Position numbers and translations under genes: made by a program
Notes under the pieces: model-generated
What the model was told of the DNA's origin: nothing
Database searches by the model: none
What the model saw: the letters and a program-made list of their open reading frames with translations, nothing else
From: Paenibacillus amylolyticus
GTDB taxonomy: Bacteria > Bacillota > Bacilli > Paenibacillales > Paenibacillaceae
Length of the DNA: 64,000 nt
Assembly: GCF_001570725.1 (NCBI RefSeq)
Contig: NZ_BCNV01000001.1
Location: 682,001 to 746,000, forward strand
Reading direction: 5' to 3'
Shown: piece after piece, positions 44,164-53,266 of the stretch
Layout: each line of letters begins with the position of its first letter
How positions within the stretch are numbered: position 1 is the first letter of the stretch

Positions 44164-45123
44164 GTGAAACCTGCAGCCGAAGGACCTAGCAAAAAGCTGA
44201 AGGGAAACGTGAAGGGCAATTCGCTCTGGACTGAAATCTGGAAGCACCGAATGACATACACCCTGCTTATTCCGGGGCTTGTCTGGCTAATCTTGTTTGC
44301 CTACATGCCGATGGGCGGCCTGTCTCTGGCATTCAAAGATTACAAGGCCAATCTGGGCATCTGGGGAAGTCCATGGAGCGGATTCGAGAACTTCAAATAT
44401 GTTTTCCGTGATCCAACCTTTATCGATGCCGTATGGCGTACGCTGTACATCAATATTCTGAAACTGATTATTCAGTTCCCGTTCCCGATCATTCTGGCGT
44501 TGTTGCTGAATGAATTGCGGATGCGTAGAGGGAAAAAATTGTTCCAAACCGTTCTTACGTTCCCGCACTTCCTGTCCTGGATCATCGTATCCGGTGTAGT
44601 CATCAATGTGCTGGCATATGACGGACTGGTAAACAGCGCGCTCGGATTACTCGGGTTGCCAACGATTAACTTCCTGGGATCCGAATCCAACTTTGTACCG
44701 ATGTTGCTGTTAACTGATATTTGGAAATCAAGTGGATGGGGCGCAATTATATTCCTGGCTGCCATTTCCGGTATTGACCAGGATCAGTATGAATCAGCAC
44801 AGATTGACGGGGCTTCCCGTATGCAACAGATGTTCAGAATTACTTTACCGAACATCCTTCCAACTATCACGATCATGTTTATTTTGTCCGTTGGTGGATT
44901 GATGTCTTCCGGTTTCGACCAGATCTTCAACTTGGCGAATGCGGCTACCAAAAATGTATCGGAAGTACTCGATGTATACATCTATCGGATTACGTTCCAG
45001 TCATCAACCGATTTCTCATTCTCGACAGCGGTCAGCTTGTTCCGTTCCCTGGTGAATATGGCCTTGCTGCTTCTTGCTGACAGATTTGCCAAGTGGCTTG
45101 GCGGAGACGGTTTGTTCCGATAA
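44164..45123 (+). CDS. Carbohydrate ABC permease, LplB-type
   Basis: GTG 44164 has GAGGAG 7 nt upstream; the GTG at 44149 overlaps the esterase stop. 319 residues with six membrane helices (first YTLLIPGLVWLILFAYMPMGG) and the MalF/G-type EAA loop YESAQIDGASRMQQMFRITLPNILPT, which contacts the ATPase. Together with the next gene it forms the membrane channel for an oligosaccharide. No ATPase is encoded in the cluster, so a shared MsmX-like ATPase is expected. Confidence 0.93.
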   Translation: MKPAAEGPSKKLKGNVKGNSLWTEIWKHRMTYTLLIPGLVWLILFAYMPMGGLSLAFKDYKANLGIWGSPWSGFENFKYVFRDPTFIDAVWRTLYINILKLIIQFPFPIILALLLNELRMRRGKKLFQTVLTFPHFLSWIIVSGVVINVLAYDGLVNSALGLLGLPTINFLGSESNFVPMLLLTDIWKSSGWGAIIFLAAISGIDQDQYESAQIDGASRMQQMFRITLPNILPTITIMFILSVGGLMSSGFDQIFNLANAATKNVSEVLDVYIYRITFQSSTDFSFSTAVSLFRSLVNMALLLLADRFAKWLGGDGLFR

Positions 45124-45141
45124 GAGAGGAGGAGAAATGAA

Positions 45142-46044
45142 ATGAGCAAGAAAGCTAACAAAAAACCGAGAATTGGCACGGAAAGAATGACACTTCTCGA
45201 TTACTTCATATTTGCGATATTACTTGTGCTTGCCTTGATGATTCTGATTCCATTCTGGAATGTCATCATGATCTCGTTTGCAACACAAAAAGAGTATGCT
45301 GACAATCCATTTTTGATGTTCCCTAAAGAATGGACATTGGATTCCTACAAGGCATTGTTCGCTGACGGAACGATTCTGTCGGGGTACAAAAATACAATTA
45401 TTTTGCTAGTCATCGGCTTGCCACTCAGCTTGTTCCTGACAACGAGCATGGCATATGGCCTTAGTCGTAACAAATTTCCGTTTAAGAAATTTATCTTTTT
45501 CCTGGTACTGTTCACCATGATCTTTAATGGTGGTATCGTACCGCTCTACCTGATCATGAAATCACTTCATCTTACTGGTACGCTGTGGTCCGTTATCCTG
45601 GCGGGAAGTTTCAGTGCGTTTAACATGATTCTGATGATGAACTACTTCTACACCTTGCCTGAATCACTCATGGAATCGGCGAGACTGGATGGAGCCGGAG
45701 AGTGGAGAATTTTGTTCTCTGTTGTTCTTCCGCTGGCTACACCAATTATGGCTACAATCACATTGTTCTACGGTGTGGCTTACTGGAACAGTTGGTATGA
45801 TGCGATGATATTCCTTCGAAAAGCGGATCAGTTACCGCTCCAGAATGTACTCCGAAATATTATCGTGACATCTACGACGAATGCATCCAATGCATCCAGT
45901 GTGGATGCTGCCCAAGCGAGCAATTTCTCCATGGGCATGAAGATGGCGGCCGTATTTGTCACCATGGTACCAATTATGTGTTTCTTCCCAATGCTGCAAA
46001 AACACTTTGCCAAAGGGGTATTAACAGGGGCAATCAAGACCTGA
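45142..46044 (+). CDS. Carbohydrate ABC permease, YtcP/LplC-type
   Basis: 300 residues, six membrane helices (DYFIFAILLVLALMILIPFWN first) and the EAA motif LMESARLDGAGEWRILFSVVLPLATP. The C-terminal GMKMAAVFVTMVPIMCFFPMLQKHFAKGVLTGAIK is typical of YtcP/LplC partners of LplB. AGAGGAGGAG precedes ATG 45142. It sits 18 nt after the first permease and 53 nt before the binding protein. Confidence 0.94.
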   Translation: MSKKANKKPRIGTERMTLLDYFIFAILLVLALMILIPFWNVIMISFATQKEYADNPFLMFPKEWTLDSYKALFADGTILSGYKNTIILLVIGLPLSLFLTTSMAYGLSRNKFPFKKFIFFLVLFTMIFNGGIVPLYLIMKSLHLTGTLWSVILAGSFSAFNMILMMNYFYTLPESLMESARLDGAGEWRILFSVVLPLATPIMATITLFYGVAYWNSWYDAMIFLRKADQLPLQNVLRNIIVTSTTNASNASSVDAAQASNFSMGMKMAAVFVTMVPIMCFFPMLQKHFAKGVLTGAIKT

Positions 46045-46097
46045 TTATACGTATAGGATTTTGCAATAAAATTCTACTAAAAACATGGGGGTAAAAC

Positions 46098-47693
46098 ATG
46101 AAAACGAACAAAAAGTTGTCAGTACGAGCTCTCTTTGCCATCACGCTTAGTGTAGTTATGCTGATGGTGACCGCTTGTTCCAGCCAAGGAGCTTCAGGTG
46201 GTAACGAAAAAGATGCAGAGGGAAATTACAAAGACAACCTGACCATCTCTGTAGCTAACCTGACAGAAATTAAAAACGGGAACCTGGATAATGACTTCCA
46301 CAAGTTCTGGACAGACAAATTCAATGTAACTTGGGACTACAACTATATCGATTGGGATTCATGGGGCGAGAAGCTTCGTCTGTGGATCAACTCTGGCGAC
46401 TTGCCGGATGTAGCGGTATGGAACTACGTACATGGCGATGCCATGAACAGTATTGAACAAGGCTTGTTCTACAAATTCCCGGATGACTGGAAAGAACGCT
46501 GGCCTAACGTGGCAGCAGCTTACAATTTGACGGGTCTTGGAGACAAGTTGGAAGAATTGACGGGTGGAACATATGTCCTGCCTAGACCAATCTATTTCGA
46601 GAACAAACCAGCTGACCCACTGACGAACCAAATTGGTGTCATTGCGCTTCGTAAAGACTGGGCTGAAGCGGTTGGTTTTGAACTGAAAGATGCGTATACA
46701 ACAACTGAATTGAACGAATATGCTGCGCTTGTGAAAGAAAAAGATCCAGGCAAAGTGGGTAACAAACTTGTACCTCTGTCTTACAATGCTGGAGATGCAA
46801 TGACAAACATGATTATGCCGAACAGTGTGCATGCCATGACTGACTCTCCGTTCTACAAAGGTGAAGATGGCCAGTTCCACTGGGGACCAGCAGATCCTGA
46901 AACGCTGACAGGACTTAAATTGATGCAAAAAGCTTATAAAGATGGACTGCTCAATCCTGAGTTCTACACATGGAAAAACAATGAAGGTCAAAACAACTTC
47001 AAAGTAACCGGTACAGCTGCTGTAACAAGTCTGGGCGGACTCGCTTCGTACAGACAAGGCCTGGATTCTGATATGAGAAAAAATCTGGGTGTAGATAGTG
47101 ATGAACTGGTACACACAGCAATCGTAGTAGGCGATGACGGGAAATACCGTAACATGGAGCAAGCCAACTTCTGGTCGGCATTGATCTTCAATCCGGACAT
47201 CAGTGATGAGAAATTCGAACGGATCATGGATCTGATCGATTACTCCGCAACAAAAGAAGGACAGTTGCTTATTAACATGGGCTTTGAAGGAACTGATTGG
47301 AAATATGATGAGAACCAAGAACTGGTTAGCTTGTTGCCAGAAGGAACAGTATTGGAAGATAAATATCCAGCACGTTTCGAAGGTCTCTACCTGCTGGGTG
47401 ACGACTTCAGTGTTGTAAACCCTGCAATTAAAAAGGATTACCGTGATAGAGCCGTGAAATTGTTCGAAGAAAAAGCAAAACTCGGTACAGAAGGCAAATC
47501 ACTTGCAACATACGATTGGGATGTCAACCTGTATGATTCCAAAGCTAAGAGTCAGGCTTCATTCGACTACCAGAACGAATATGCCAACCTGATCCTCAAA
47601 AACGGAGATCTGGAGGCAAACTGGAAAGAATGGGTGAACAGTAAAATGTCCCTGGTTCAGCCTTACTTGGATGAGCTAAACGATAAATTCTAG
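46098..47693 (+). CDS. Extracellular solute-binding lipoprotein (family 1)
   Basis: 531 residues. Signal and lipobox are in RALFAITLSVVMLMVTACSSQG, so the mature protein starts at the Cys. The long binding protein (Trp- and Tyr-rich; WDYNYIDWDSWGEKLRLWINSGDLPDVAVW) resembles LipO/YtcQ, partners of LplB-type permeases for oligosaccharides. Ligand specificity is unknown; GH3 enzyme and esterase in the operon suggest a plant-wall oligosaccharide. A terminator-like hairpin follows, so downstream genes may be expressed at a lower level. Confidence 0.93.
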   Translation: MKTNKKLSVRALFAITLSVVMLMVTACSSQGASGGNEKDAEGNYKDNLTISVANLTEIKNGNLDNDFHKFWTDKFNVTWDYNYIDWDSWGEKLRLWINSGDLPDVAVWNYVHGDAMNSIEQGLFYKFPDDWKERWPNVAAAYNLTGLGDKLEELTGGTYVLPRPIYFENKPADPLTNQIGVIALRKDWAEAVGFELKDAYTTTELNEYAALVKEKDPGKVGNKLVPLSYNAGDAMTNMIMPNSVHAMTDSPFYKGEDGQFHWGPADPETLTGLKLMQKAYKDGLLNPEFYTWKNNEGQNNFKVTGTAAVTSLGGLASYRQGLDSDMRKNLGVDSDELVHTAIVVGDDGKYRNMEQANFWSALIFNPDISDEKFERIMDLIDYSATKEGQLLINMGFEGTDWKYDENQELVSLLPEGTVLEDKYPARFEGLYLLGDDFSVVNPAIKKDYRDRAVKLFEEKAKLGTEGKSLATYDWDVNLYDSKAKSQASFDYQNEYANLILKNGDLEANWKEWVNSKMSLVQPYLDELNDKF

Positions 47694-47715
47694 TAATCAT
47701 TCAGTAATTAATTTT

Positions 47716-47760
47716 GAACCCGGTGCGCGGTCTCTCCCCGAACGCAGCCGGGTTCTTTAT
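47716..47760 (+). terminator. Hairpin between the binding protein and beta-glucosidase genes
   Basis: GAACCCGG pairs with CCGGGTTC, followed by TTTATTT. Probably an intra-operon attenuator that keeps binding-protein message in excess. Confidence 0.75.
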
Positions 47761-47790
47761 TTCAACAATTTGTAGTGGAGGATACTATTG

Positions 47791-49956
47791 ATGAATAACG
47801 AGCAGTTGCTTGACTTGGTAAAACAGATGACGTTGGAGGAAAAAACAGCGCAGCTTCTTCAGTTGACTGCCAACTTTTATGAAGGAACGAATGTTGAAGG
47901 CCAGATCACAGGGCCCATGGAAGAGATGGGAATTACGGAGCAGTCCGTGGATGCCAGTGGGTCCATTCTAGGGTTGTCCGGTGCGCAGGCCATCATTGAT
48001 GTGCAGCAAGCTTATATGAAAAAAAGCCGTTTGGGCATTCCGCTCTTGTTCATGGCTGACGTGGTACATGGATTCAAAACCATTTTCCCGATTCCGCTGG
48101 CGATTGGTTGCTCATGGGACACAGAACTGGCTGAGAAAAGTGCTGAAATTGCAGCACGTGAATCAGCTGTATCCGGTTTGCATGTAACCTTTGCACCGAT
48201 GGTGGATCTAGTTCGTGACCCGCGCTGGGGTCGTGTGATGGAGACGACAGGAGAAGATCCTTATCTGAACAGCTTGTTCGCAGCTGCGTTCGTAAGAGGA
48301 TATCAAGGAGATAGCTTGAAAGATGAGCCTGATCGCCTTGCTGCCTGTGTCAAACACTTTGCGGCTTATGGAGCGGCTGAAGGTGGTCGGGATTACAATA
48401 CGGTGGACATGTCCGAGCGTAACTTGCGTGAGTACTATTTGCCAGCGTACAAAGCAGCATTGGATGCGGGTGTGGAAATGGTCATGACTTCGTTCAATAC
48501 GGTTGACGGTATTCCGGCAAGTGGCAATGAGAAGTTAATGCGTGGCATTTTGCGTGAAGAGTGGGGCTTTGATGGCGTATTGATCTCGGATTGGGCTTCC
48601 ATTCGGGAGATGATTGCACATGGAGCTGCGGAAGATGACCGTGAAGCGGCGTATCGTGCCATTCGTGCAGGGGTAGATATGGAGATGATGACACCTTGTT
48701 ATGTGCATCATTTGCCTGAGCTGATTGAGAGCGGTGAAGTGGAAGAGGAGCTCATTGATGAAGCCGTTCTGCGAATTCTGCAACTGAAAGAAAAATTGGG
48801 ATTGTTCGACAATCCGCTGCGTGCAGCCGATCCGGAACGGGAGCGCGAGATTGTTTTCTCCAAAGAGCATCGTCAGGTATCGTATGAATTGGCAACGAAA
48901 TCAGCTGTGCTCTTGAAGAATGATGGCAATGTTCTTCCGCTTCAACCGGAAGCTAATGTAGCCCTCATTGGTCCTTTTGCACAGAGTACAGACATTCTGG
49001 GTTGGTGGTCCTGTGAAGGGGTTAAGGAAGATGCAGTCAAGCTGGGAACAGCTCTGCAAGAGCGCCTGACGAGTGGGAAAGTTCAATTTGCCCAAGGTAG
49101 TGATGTTCATACCATTACAGCTGAGCAGATTGCCGAAGCCCTGGAAGTGGCAAGCAAAGCAGATCTGATTGTTCTCGCTCTGGGAGAAGACTCCGAGATG
49201 AGCGGAGAAGGTGGCTCACGCACGGATATCCGTCTGCCAGCGGCCCAATTGGAATTGGTCAAACAGCTCAAAGCAGCCGGCAAACCAATTGCCACCGTTA
49301 TTTTCAACGGCCGTCCATTGGATCTTCATGGTGTCATCGATGAATCGGATGCCCTTCTTGAAGCCTGGTTCCCGGGCAGTGAAGGCGGAGCAGCGATTGC
49401 AGATGTTCTGACAGGTGTAGTGAATCCATCTGCACGTCTGACGATGTCCTTCCCGCAGTCTGTAGGTCAGATTCCGGTCTATTACAACCATTTCAATACT
49501 GGTCGTCCACTGAACCCGGAGAAGACGGAAGAACGTTATGTTTCCAAATACATTGACAGCCCGAATGAACCGTTGCTTCCGTTCGGTTATGGTCTCTCTT
49601 ATACTTCCTTCTCTTATGGTGGTCTCGAAGTCTCAAGTAATGAGTTGACTGCTGATGAGTCCCTGAGCATCCAGGTACGTGTAACCAACACGGGCGAGCG
49701 TGCAGGTGTGGAGACGGTTCAATTGTATGTTCGTGATGTAACGGGTGAAGTGGTTCGTCCAATGCGTGAGTTAAAAGGATATGTGAAACTTGCCCTTGCG
49801 CCAGGAGAGAGTGGTACAGCCACGTTTACATTAAATGAAGAACAGCTTCGTTATCACCATTCGGACTTAAGTCATCGCAGTGATAAAGGCGAGTTCCATC
49901 TTCTTGTTGGTGCAAACAGTCGGGATACCCAGAAGAAATCATTCAGACTCGTTTAA
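47791..49956 (+). CDS. bglX: GH3 beta-glucosidase (BglX-like), cytoplasmic
   Basis: ATG 47791 is 9 nt from TGGAGG. 721 residues without signal peptide. The GH3 N-terminal barrel carries the nucleophile Asp267 in VLISDWASI and the substrate-binding KHFAAYGAAEGGRDYN; the second domain has LGEDSEMSGEGGSRTDI, where the acid/base Glu is expected; a C-terminal fibronectin-III-like domain follows (from about 610). It removes terminal beta-glucose or beta-xylose from imported oligosaccharides. The lack of export signal agrees with the ABC transporter feeding it. Confidence 0.94.
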   Translation: MNNEQLLDLVKQMTLEEKTAQLLQLTANFYEGTNVEGQITGPMEEMGITEQSVDASGSILGLSGAQAIIDVQQAYMKKSRLGIPLLFMADVVHGFKTIFPIPLAIGCSWDTELAEKSAEIAARESAVSGLHVTFAPMVDLVRDPRWGRVMETTGEDPYLNSLFAAAFVRGYQGDSLKDEPDRLAACVKHFAAYGAAEGGRDYNTVDMSERNLREYYLPAYKAALDAGVEMVMTSFNTVDGIPASGNEKLMRGILREEWGFDGVLISDWASIREMIAHGAAEDDREAAYRAIRAGVDMEMMTPCYVHHLPELIESGEVEEELIDEAVLRILQLKEKLGLFDNPLRAADPEREREIVFSKEHRQVSYELATKSAVLLKNDGNVLPLQPEANVALIGPFAQSTDILGWWSCEGVKEDAVKLGTALQERLTSGKVQFAQGSDVHTITAEQIAEALEVASKADLIVLALGEDSEMSGEGGSRTDIRLPAAQLELVKQLKAAGKPIATVIFNGRPLDLHGVIDESDALLEAWFPGSEGGAAIADVLTGVVNPSARLTMSFPQSVGQIPVYYNHFNTGRPLNPEKTEERYVSKYIDSPNEPLLPFGYGLSYTSFSYGGLEVSSNELTADESLSIQVRVTNTGERAGVETVQLYVRDVTGEVVRPMRELKGYVKLALAPGESGTATFTLNEEQLRYHHSDLSHRSDKGEFHLLVGANSRDTQKKSFRLV

Positions 49957-49981
49957 TCAGGGAGATGGAAAGAGTAATGTG

Positions 49982-50008
49982 TCAGGCCTTTCGCTATGGA
50001 AGGCCTGA
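49982..50008 (+). other. Perfect 9-bp hairpin before the LacI gene
   Basis: TCAGGCCTT-9 nt-AAGGCCTGA, without a T tract. It ends 26 nt before GTG 50034 and may affect message stability or translation of the repressor. Confidence 0.5.
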
Positions 50009-50033
50009 CAAACATAACAGGGGAGCGAAGAAT

Positions 50034-51050
50034 GTGGTCAGTATCAAGGATATCGCCAAACAGGCGGGAGTTTCCATCTCCACCGTGTCATATGCGCTGA
50101 ATGGCAGCAACAAAGTGACCGATGAGACGAGTTCCAAAATTTTGGCCATTGCCAAAGAGCTGAACTATGTTCCTAATGCCGCTGCAAGAACACTTAAGAA
50201 GAGGGAATCCAAAATTCTGGGTGTATTCTTGACCGATTTTAGCGGAGATGTATATGGAGACTTGCTGAGTGGCATGAAAGCCGTATGTAATGCCCAAGGT
50301 TATGACCTGATCGTGTGCAGCGGTAAACAATCCCATCGCATGCTTCCGGAACGGATGATTGATGGTGCAATCATTCTGGATCATACCTTTGCAAGTGAAG
50401 AACTGATGCAATATGCCGATCGAGGGCACAAAATTGTTGTATTGGACCGTGAGATGGATCATCCCAACATTAATCAGGTTCTGCTGGATAACAAAGCCGG
50501 GGCGACACTTGCGATGGAACATCTGATTGAACAGGGACACAAGAAGATCTACGTGGTAACAGGACCGGAAGGTTCGTTTGACTCTGTGCAGCGGATGAAG
50601 GCTGTAAGACAGGTCGCTGAACGTGAAGCCGATGTGGAATGGATTGAGATCACGGGTGATTTTGAGAAGAGTGGTGGAGAACGAGCCGCAGATCAGATTG
50701 TGCAGGCGTATGATGGGCCCGCAGCGGTATTCTGCCTCAATGATGAGATGGCTATTGGCCTGTGTGATCGTCTGGCGGAAAGTGTACTTGGCGTTGGGCA
50801 GGAGATTGATGTCATCGGATTCGATAATATTGAACTAAGCAAATACGTGCAGCCGAGATTGGCAAGCATTGATTATTCCAAACGCAAGTGGGGATCGCTC
50901 GCTGCTGAACAATTGATCAAGATTATCGCCGGAGAACCCGTAGACCATGAACGGATATACGTGACATTGGTTGAAGGTGGGTCAGTGAGTGGACCTATTC
51001 AGTCTGATTCTGTGATATCCATGCGGAATGACCGGGCGGTTAGCTATTGA
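50034..51050 (+). CDS. LacI-family repressor of the sugar operon
   Basis: GTG 50034 has AGGGGAG 8 nt upstream; the frame from 49965 contains the hairpin and is rejected. 338 residues: the LacI HTH at the N-terminus (SIKDIAKQAGVSISTVSYALNGSNKVTDETSSKILAIAKELNYVPNAAARTLK) with hinge helix, then a periplasmic-binding-like ligand domain with VIGFDNIELSKYVQPRLASIDY. Likely controls the operators at 43186 and 43263, responding to the transported sugar. A strong terminator ends the locus. Confidence 0.93.
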   Translation: MVSIKDIAKQAGVSISTVSYALNGSNKVTDETSSKILAIAKELNYVPNAAARTLKKRESKILGVFLTDFSGDVYGDLLSGMKAVCNAQGYDLIVCSGKQSHRMLPERMIDGAIILDHTFASEELMQYADRGHKIVVLDREMDHPNINQVLLDNKAGATLAMEHLIEQGHKKIYVVTGPEGSFDSVQRMKAVRQVAEREADVEWIEITGDFEKSGGERAADQIVQAYDGPAAVFCLNDEMAIGLCDRLAESVLGVGQEIDVIGFDNIELSKYVQPRLASIDYSKRKWGSLAAEQLIKIIAGEPVDHERIYVTLVEGGSVSGPIQSDSVISMRNDRAVSY

Positions 51051-51060
51051 TCCCGAATAC

Positions 51061-51117
51061 AGCAAGAGACAAGGCTTAGAAGAATTGCATCATTCTTTTA
51101 AGCCTTGTCTCTTGCTA
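51061..51117 (+). terminator. Long perfect terminator ending the sugar locus
   Basis: AGCAAGAGACAAGGCTTA (51061) pairs with TAAGCCTTGTCTCTTGCT and the stem extends inwards to AAGAAT/ATTCTT. Confidence 0.88.
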
Positions 51118-51146
51118 TTTCGAGGATAAAGCATTAAAACATTAAA

Positions 51147-51170
51147 AAAGCCTCTCCGGAGAGAGGCTTG
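51147..51170 (-). terminator. Terminator of the 34-residue gene
   Basis: Read on the minus strand, AAGCCTCTC-tccg-GAGAGGCTT is followed by a T-rich tract, a few bases after the stop at 51175. Confidence 0.8.
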
Positions 51171-51174
51171 GCCT

Positions 51175-51279
51175 TTACAGACCTTTTGTTTTGTCATTGT
51201 TGTAGGATGAAGTGAGAATGCCTGTAATGAAGAGAGTCAATACGACTGCAATAATCCAGAATGTCAGTGAAAACGACAT
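51175..51279 (-). CDS. 34-residue single-pass membrane peptide
   Basis: A short gene read from the minus strand: ATG 51279, stop at 51175, with AGGAGGTG 9 nt upstream and its own terminator. The peptide starts MSFSLTFWIIAVVLTLFITG and continues ILTSSYNNDKTKGL: one hydrophobic helix of about 20 residues, then a short polar tail. No family is recognised. It could be a small regulatory subunit of a membrane complex, as CydX- or CcoQ-like peptides are, but nothing nearby is a respiratory enzyme. The combination of strong RBS, membrane helix and dedicated terminator makes it likely real. Confidence 0.7.
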   Translation of the reverse strand: MSFSLTFWIIAVVLTLFITGILTSSYNNDKTKGL

Positions 51280-51355
51280 ACCCTTCGCACCTCCTGCACA
51301 AGCTCATTTTCTTCTATTATAACCATTATAGGTAGAAAAGAAATGCTTCACCCTA

Positions 51356-52420
51356 TTATTTGTAAAATAAAAAGTGTGTGGGTACCGGTCTGAGGCTGCC
51401 ATCTGAAGGGTTATTCACAACCCGATTATTCAGAATAAGCGAGGAAGATCCACCGCCATCCAGATTATAGGCGTCGATGACCCCAAGCTTGTACAACCGT
51501 CCTTGCAACTCTTCAAGGGTAGCACCGGAACTTCCACCCTCATTATATCCGTCGACCACAATGATCAATAACTGGTCGTCTTTATAATTGCCAATGACTG
51601 TACGTGGCGCTCGTTTGGGTGATACCTTCCACTTGGCGGGAATCGCGGTTTTGCGCCCATTCTGTAGTAGTACCGGCACAAAGGTAGCCCCGAATTGCGG
51701 TTGCAGGCGATCCAGGGAGTTTTTGTCGAAGAACTTGCCTCCGACCAGCTTGCCGGCATCATTAAGTCCTACAAAGAACAGATCTTTGAAACTGGCCTGA
51801 AAACCATTCACGTATTTCCCGTCCATGACGGTGGTGCTGAGCGGATAACGTTTGCCACCACTGTCAGCAAATCCCCCTGCATTGATCCCGGCAATTGCAC
51901 CGTTACGTTTCACAGCCTGCATGGTCGTCTCAGATCGTCCAGGTTCGCTGTCTAGAGCCATCTGCATGGCCGTGGGATCTTTAAGCTTAATCTTCATGGC
52001 ATAGCCCTTATAGCTGCCAGGATTGACTCTATACATTTCAATTGTCAATCGGTCACTGTCTACCCGTTCAAATGGAACGCCCAGCTTGGCCGAAATCCGC
52101 TTGTTATAAATGGTTTCTGGGCGATCCGCCTGAGCAGTAGCCTTCTGCACAAGTGTAGACATCGTACTCGTTGTTTTATTATAGAGCTGCGTCGTTCTTT
52201 TAATAGAAGAAGAAGTTTGGACAGCAGCGTCTTTAGCCCCTGCAAGCTCTTGGCTAATTGCTTGGGTCCGGGGTGTAATCGTATCCTCTGACAGTTCGGC
52301 AGGAATCAAACCTCCGGGTTCAAGTGGAGGACGAAGCAGCAGCAGGCATAATATCAATCCAACAAAAGGAGCGAGTGCAAGCATAAAAAAACGATTAACC
52401 TGTTTGACGGGTGTAATCAT
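51356..52420 (-). CDS. Phosphodiester glycosidase (NAGPA-domain) protein, membrane anchored
   Basis: 354 residues. An N-terminal anchor or signal (NRFFMLALAPFVGLILCLLLL) precedes a Ser/Thr-rich linker, then a NAGPA/DUF2233 domain from about 130: AIAGINAGGFADSGGKRYPLSTTVMDGK, KDQLLIIVVDGYNEGGSSGATLEEL, and the signature YNLDGGGSSSLILNN. Paralogue of the protein at 7088. Its start overlaps the stop of the coiled-coil gene (ATGA), so the two are coupled and may work as a pair at the wall. Confidence 0.88.
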   Translation of the reverse strand: MITPVKQVNRFFMLALAPFVGLILCLLLLRPPLEPGGLIPAELSEDTITPRTQAISQELAGAKDAAVQTSSSIKRTTQLYNKTTSTMSTLVQKATAQADRPETIYNKRISAKLGVPFERVDSDRLTIEMYRVNPGSYKGYAMKIKLKDPTAMQMALDSEPGRSETTMQAVKRNGAIAGINAGGFADSGGKRYPLSTTVMDGKYVNGFQASFKDLFFVGLNDAGKLVGGKFFDKNSLDRLQPQFGATFVPVLLQNGRKTAIPAKWKVSPKRAPRTVIGNYKDDQLLIIVVDGYNEGGSSGATLEELQGRLYKLGVIDAYNLDGGGSSSLILNNRVVNNPSDGSLRPVPTHFLFYK

Positions 52421-52827
52421 TTGAGCAGGTCCATCTTTTTCTGGAGTGTCTCCAGTTGTTTTTTGACTTCGCTCAGCTGGGTATACAGTTTGTTGCTGTT
52501 ATCCGTTTTGTCACTTGCATTATCCTTGGTAAAAGTCAGCAATTCATTGAAGGATTGCACCTGTCCTTGCAGGTCTGCGACTTCCTTCGATATCGTTGTT
52601 AGCTGCTTTTCGTAGTCGGTTTTTAGCGCTGCAATCTGCTGCTGATTATGGGCCTGAAGCTGGTTAATCATCTGTTGCTGGAGATGGTTACTATAATAGT
52701 AGGTTCCAACGACTCCGAGTGCAATGAGAACAATCCACATTACCAGAAACAGCTTGATTGAAGATCCGGCCTTGCCTTTGGCGCTCCGGGTGTGATGGAT
52801 GTCAGAGGGCGGGGCAGATGGTTTCAT
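52417..52827 (-). CDS. Membrane-anchored coiled-coil protein
   Basis: ATG 52827 has AGGAG 7 nt upstream; ATG 52845 has none. 136 residues: polar N-terminus, one membrane helix (IKLFLVMWIVLIALGVVGTYYY) and a long extracellular coiled coil (HLQQQMINQLQAHNQQQ...LQGQVQSFNELL...QLSEVKKQLETLQKKMDLL). No family recognised. The 4-nt overlap with the glycosidase gene suggests it is a partner or tether of that protein. Confidence 0.78.
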   Translation of the reverse strand: MKPSAPPSDIHHTRSAKGKAGSSIKLFLVMWIVLIALGVVGTYYYSNHLQQQMINQLQAHNQQQIAALKTDYEKQLTTISKEVADLQGQVQSFNELLTFTKDNASDKTDNSNKLYTQLSEVKKQLETLQKKMDLLK

Positions 52828-52845
52828 ATCATCACTCCTGGTCAT

Positions 52846-53266
52846 TTATAGGTACAAAAATTTTTCCAGTCCTCATTCTATCATGCCCCTATTGATTACG
52901 CAAAAATGAAATTCTTTACTTAATAGAGTAAAAAGAGATTGCATCGGAAGGAAGTCCTAGGATACAATTTCTTATAGATGCAATAAGTAGGAACTTTGGG
53001 CAGGTTTTTCGACTTTTTTAGATAGAAATGCAGGAAATTTATACTATATTTTGACCTTTCCGGGCATGGAAAGATGAACGTCATGGTGTTTTTATGACAA
53101 AATACAGTGAAAATAGAGCTTATTTAGCAAGTTTACCCTGTATTTTTCTGTTTTTCGACATAATCCGACCTATGCTTCTTCTATACTCGGACTGTCGCAT
53201 AGACAGTGGAACCATCATGGCAGAAGGTAGAAGTTATTTGTCCAATACATAACAGGGGGAACAACA
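52846..53266. promoter_or_regulatory. Divergent intergenic region with dyads and a 0A-like box
   Basis: Signals seen here are CTTTCC-gggcat-GGAAAG (53056-53073); TTCGACA at 53155-53161, which on the minus strand reads TGTCGAA, the Spo0A core; a -10 TATACT at 53182; and the perfect dyad ACTGTC-gcata-GACAGT at 53191-53207, directly at the expected start of transcription. A clear -35 is lacking. These probably regulate the response regulator gene. Nothing codes here. Confidence 0.45.

Noticed and set aside
46359-47318. 319-codon open frame on the minus strand
   Set aside because: Antisense of the solute-binding protein gene; no RBS and no recognisable domain.
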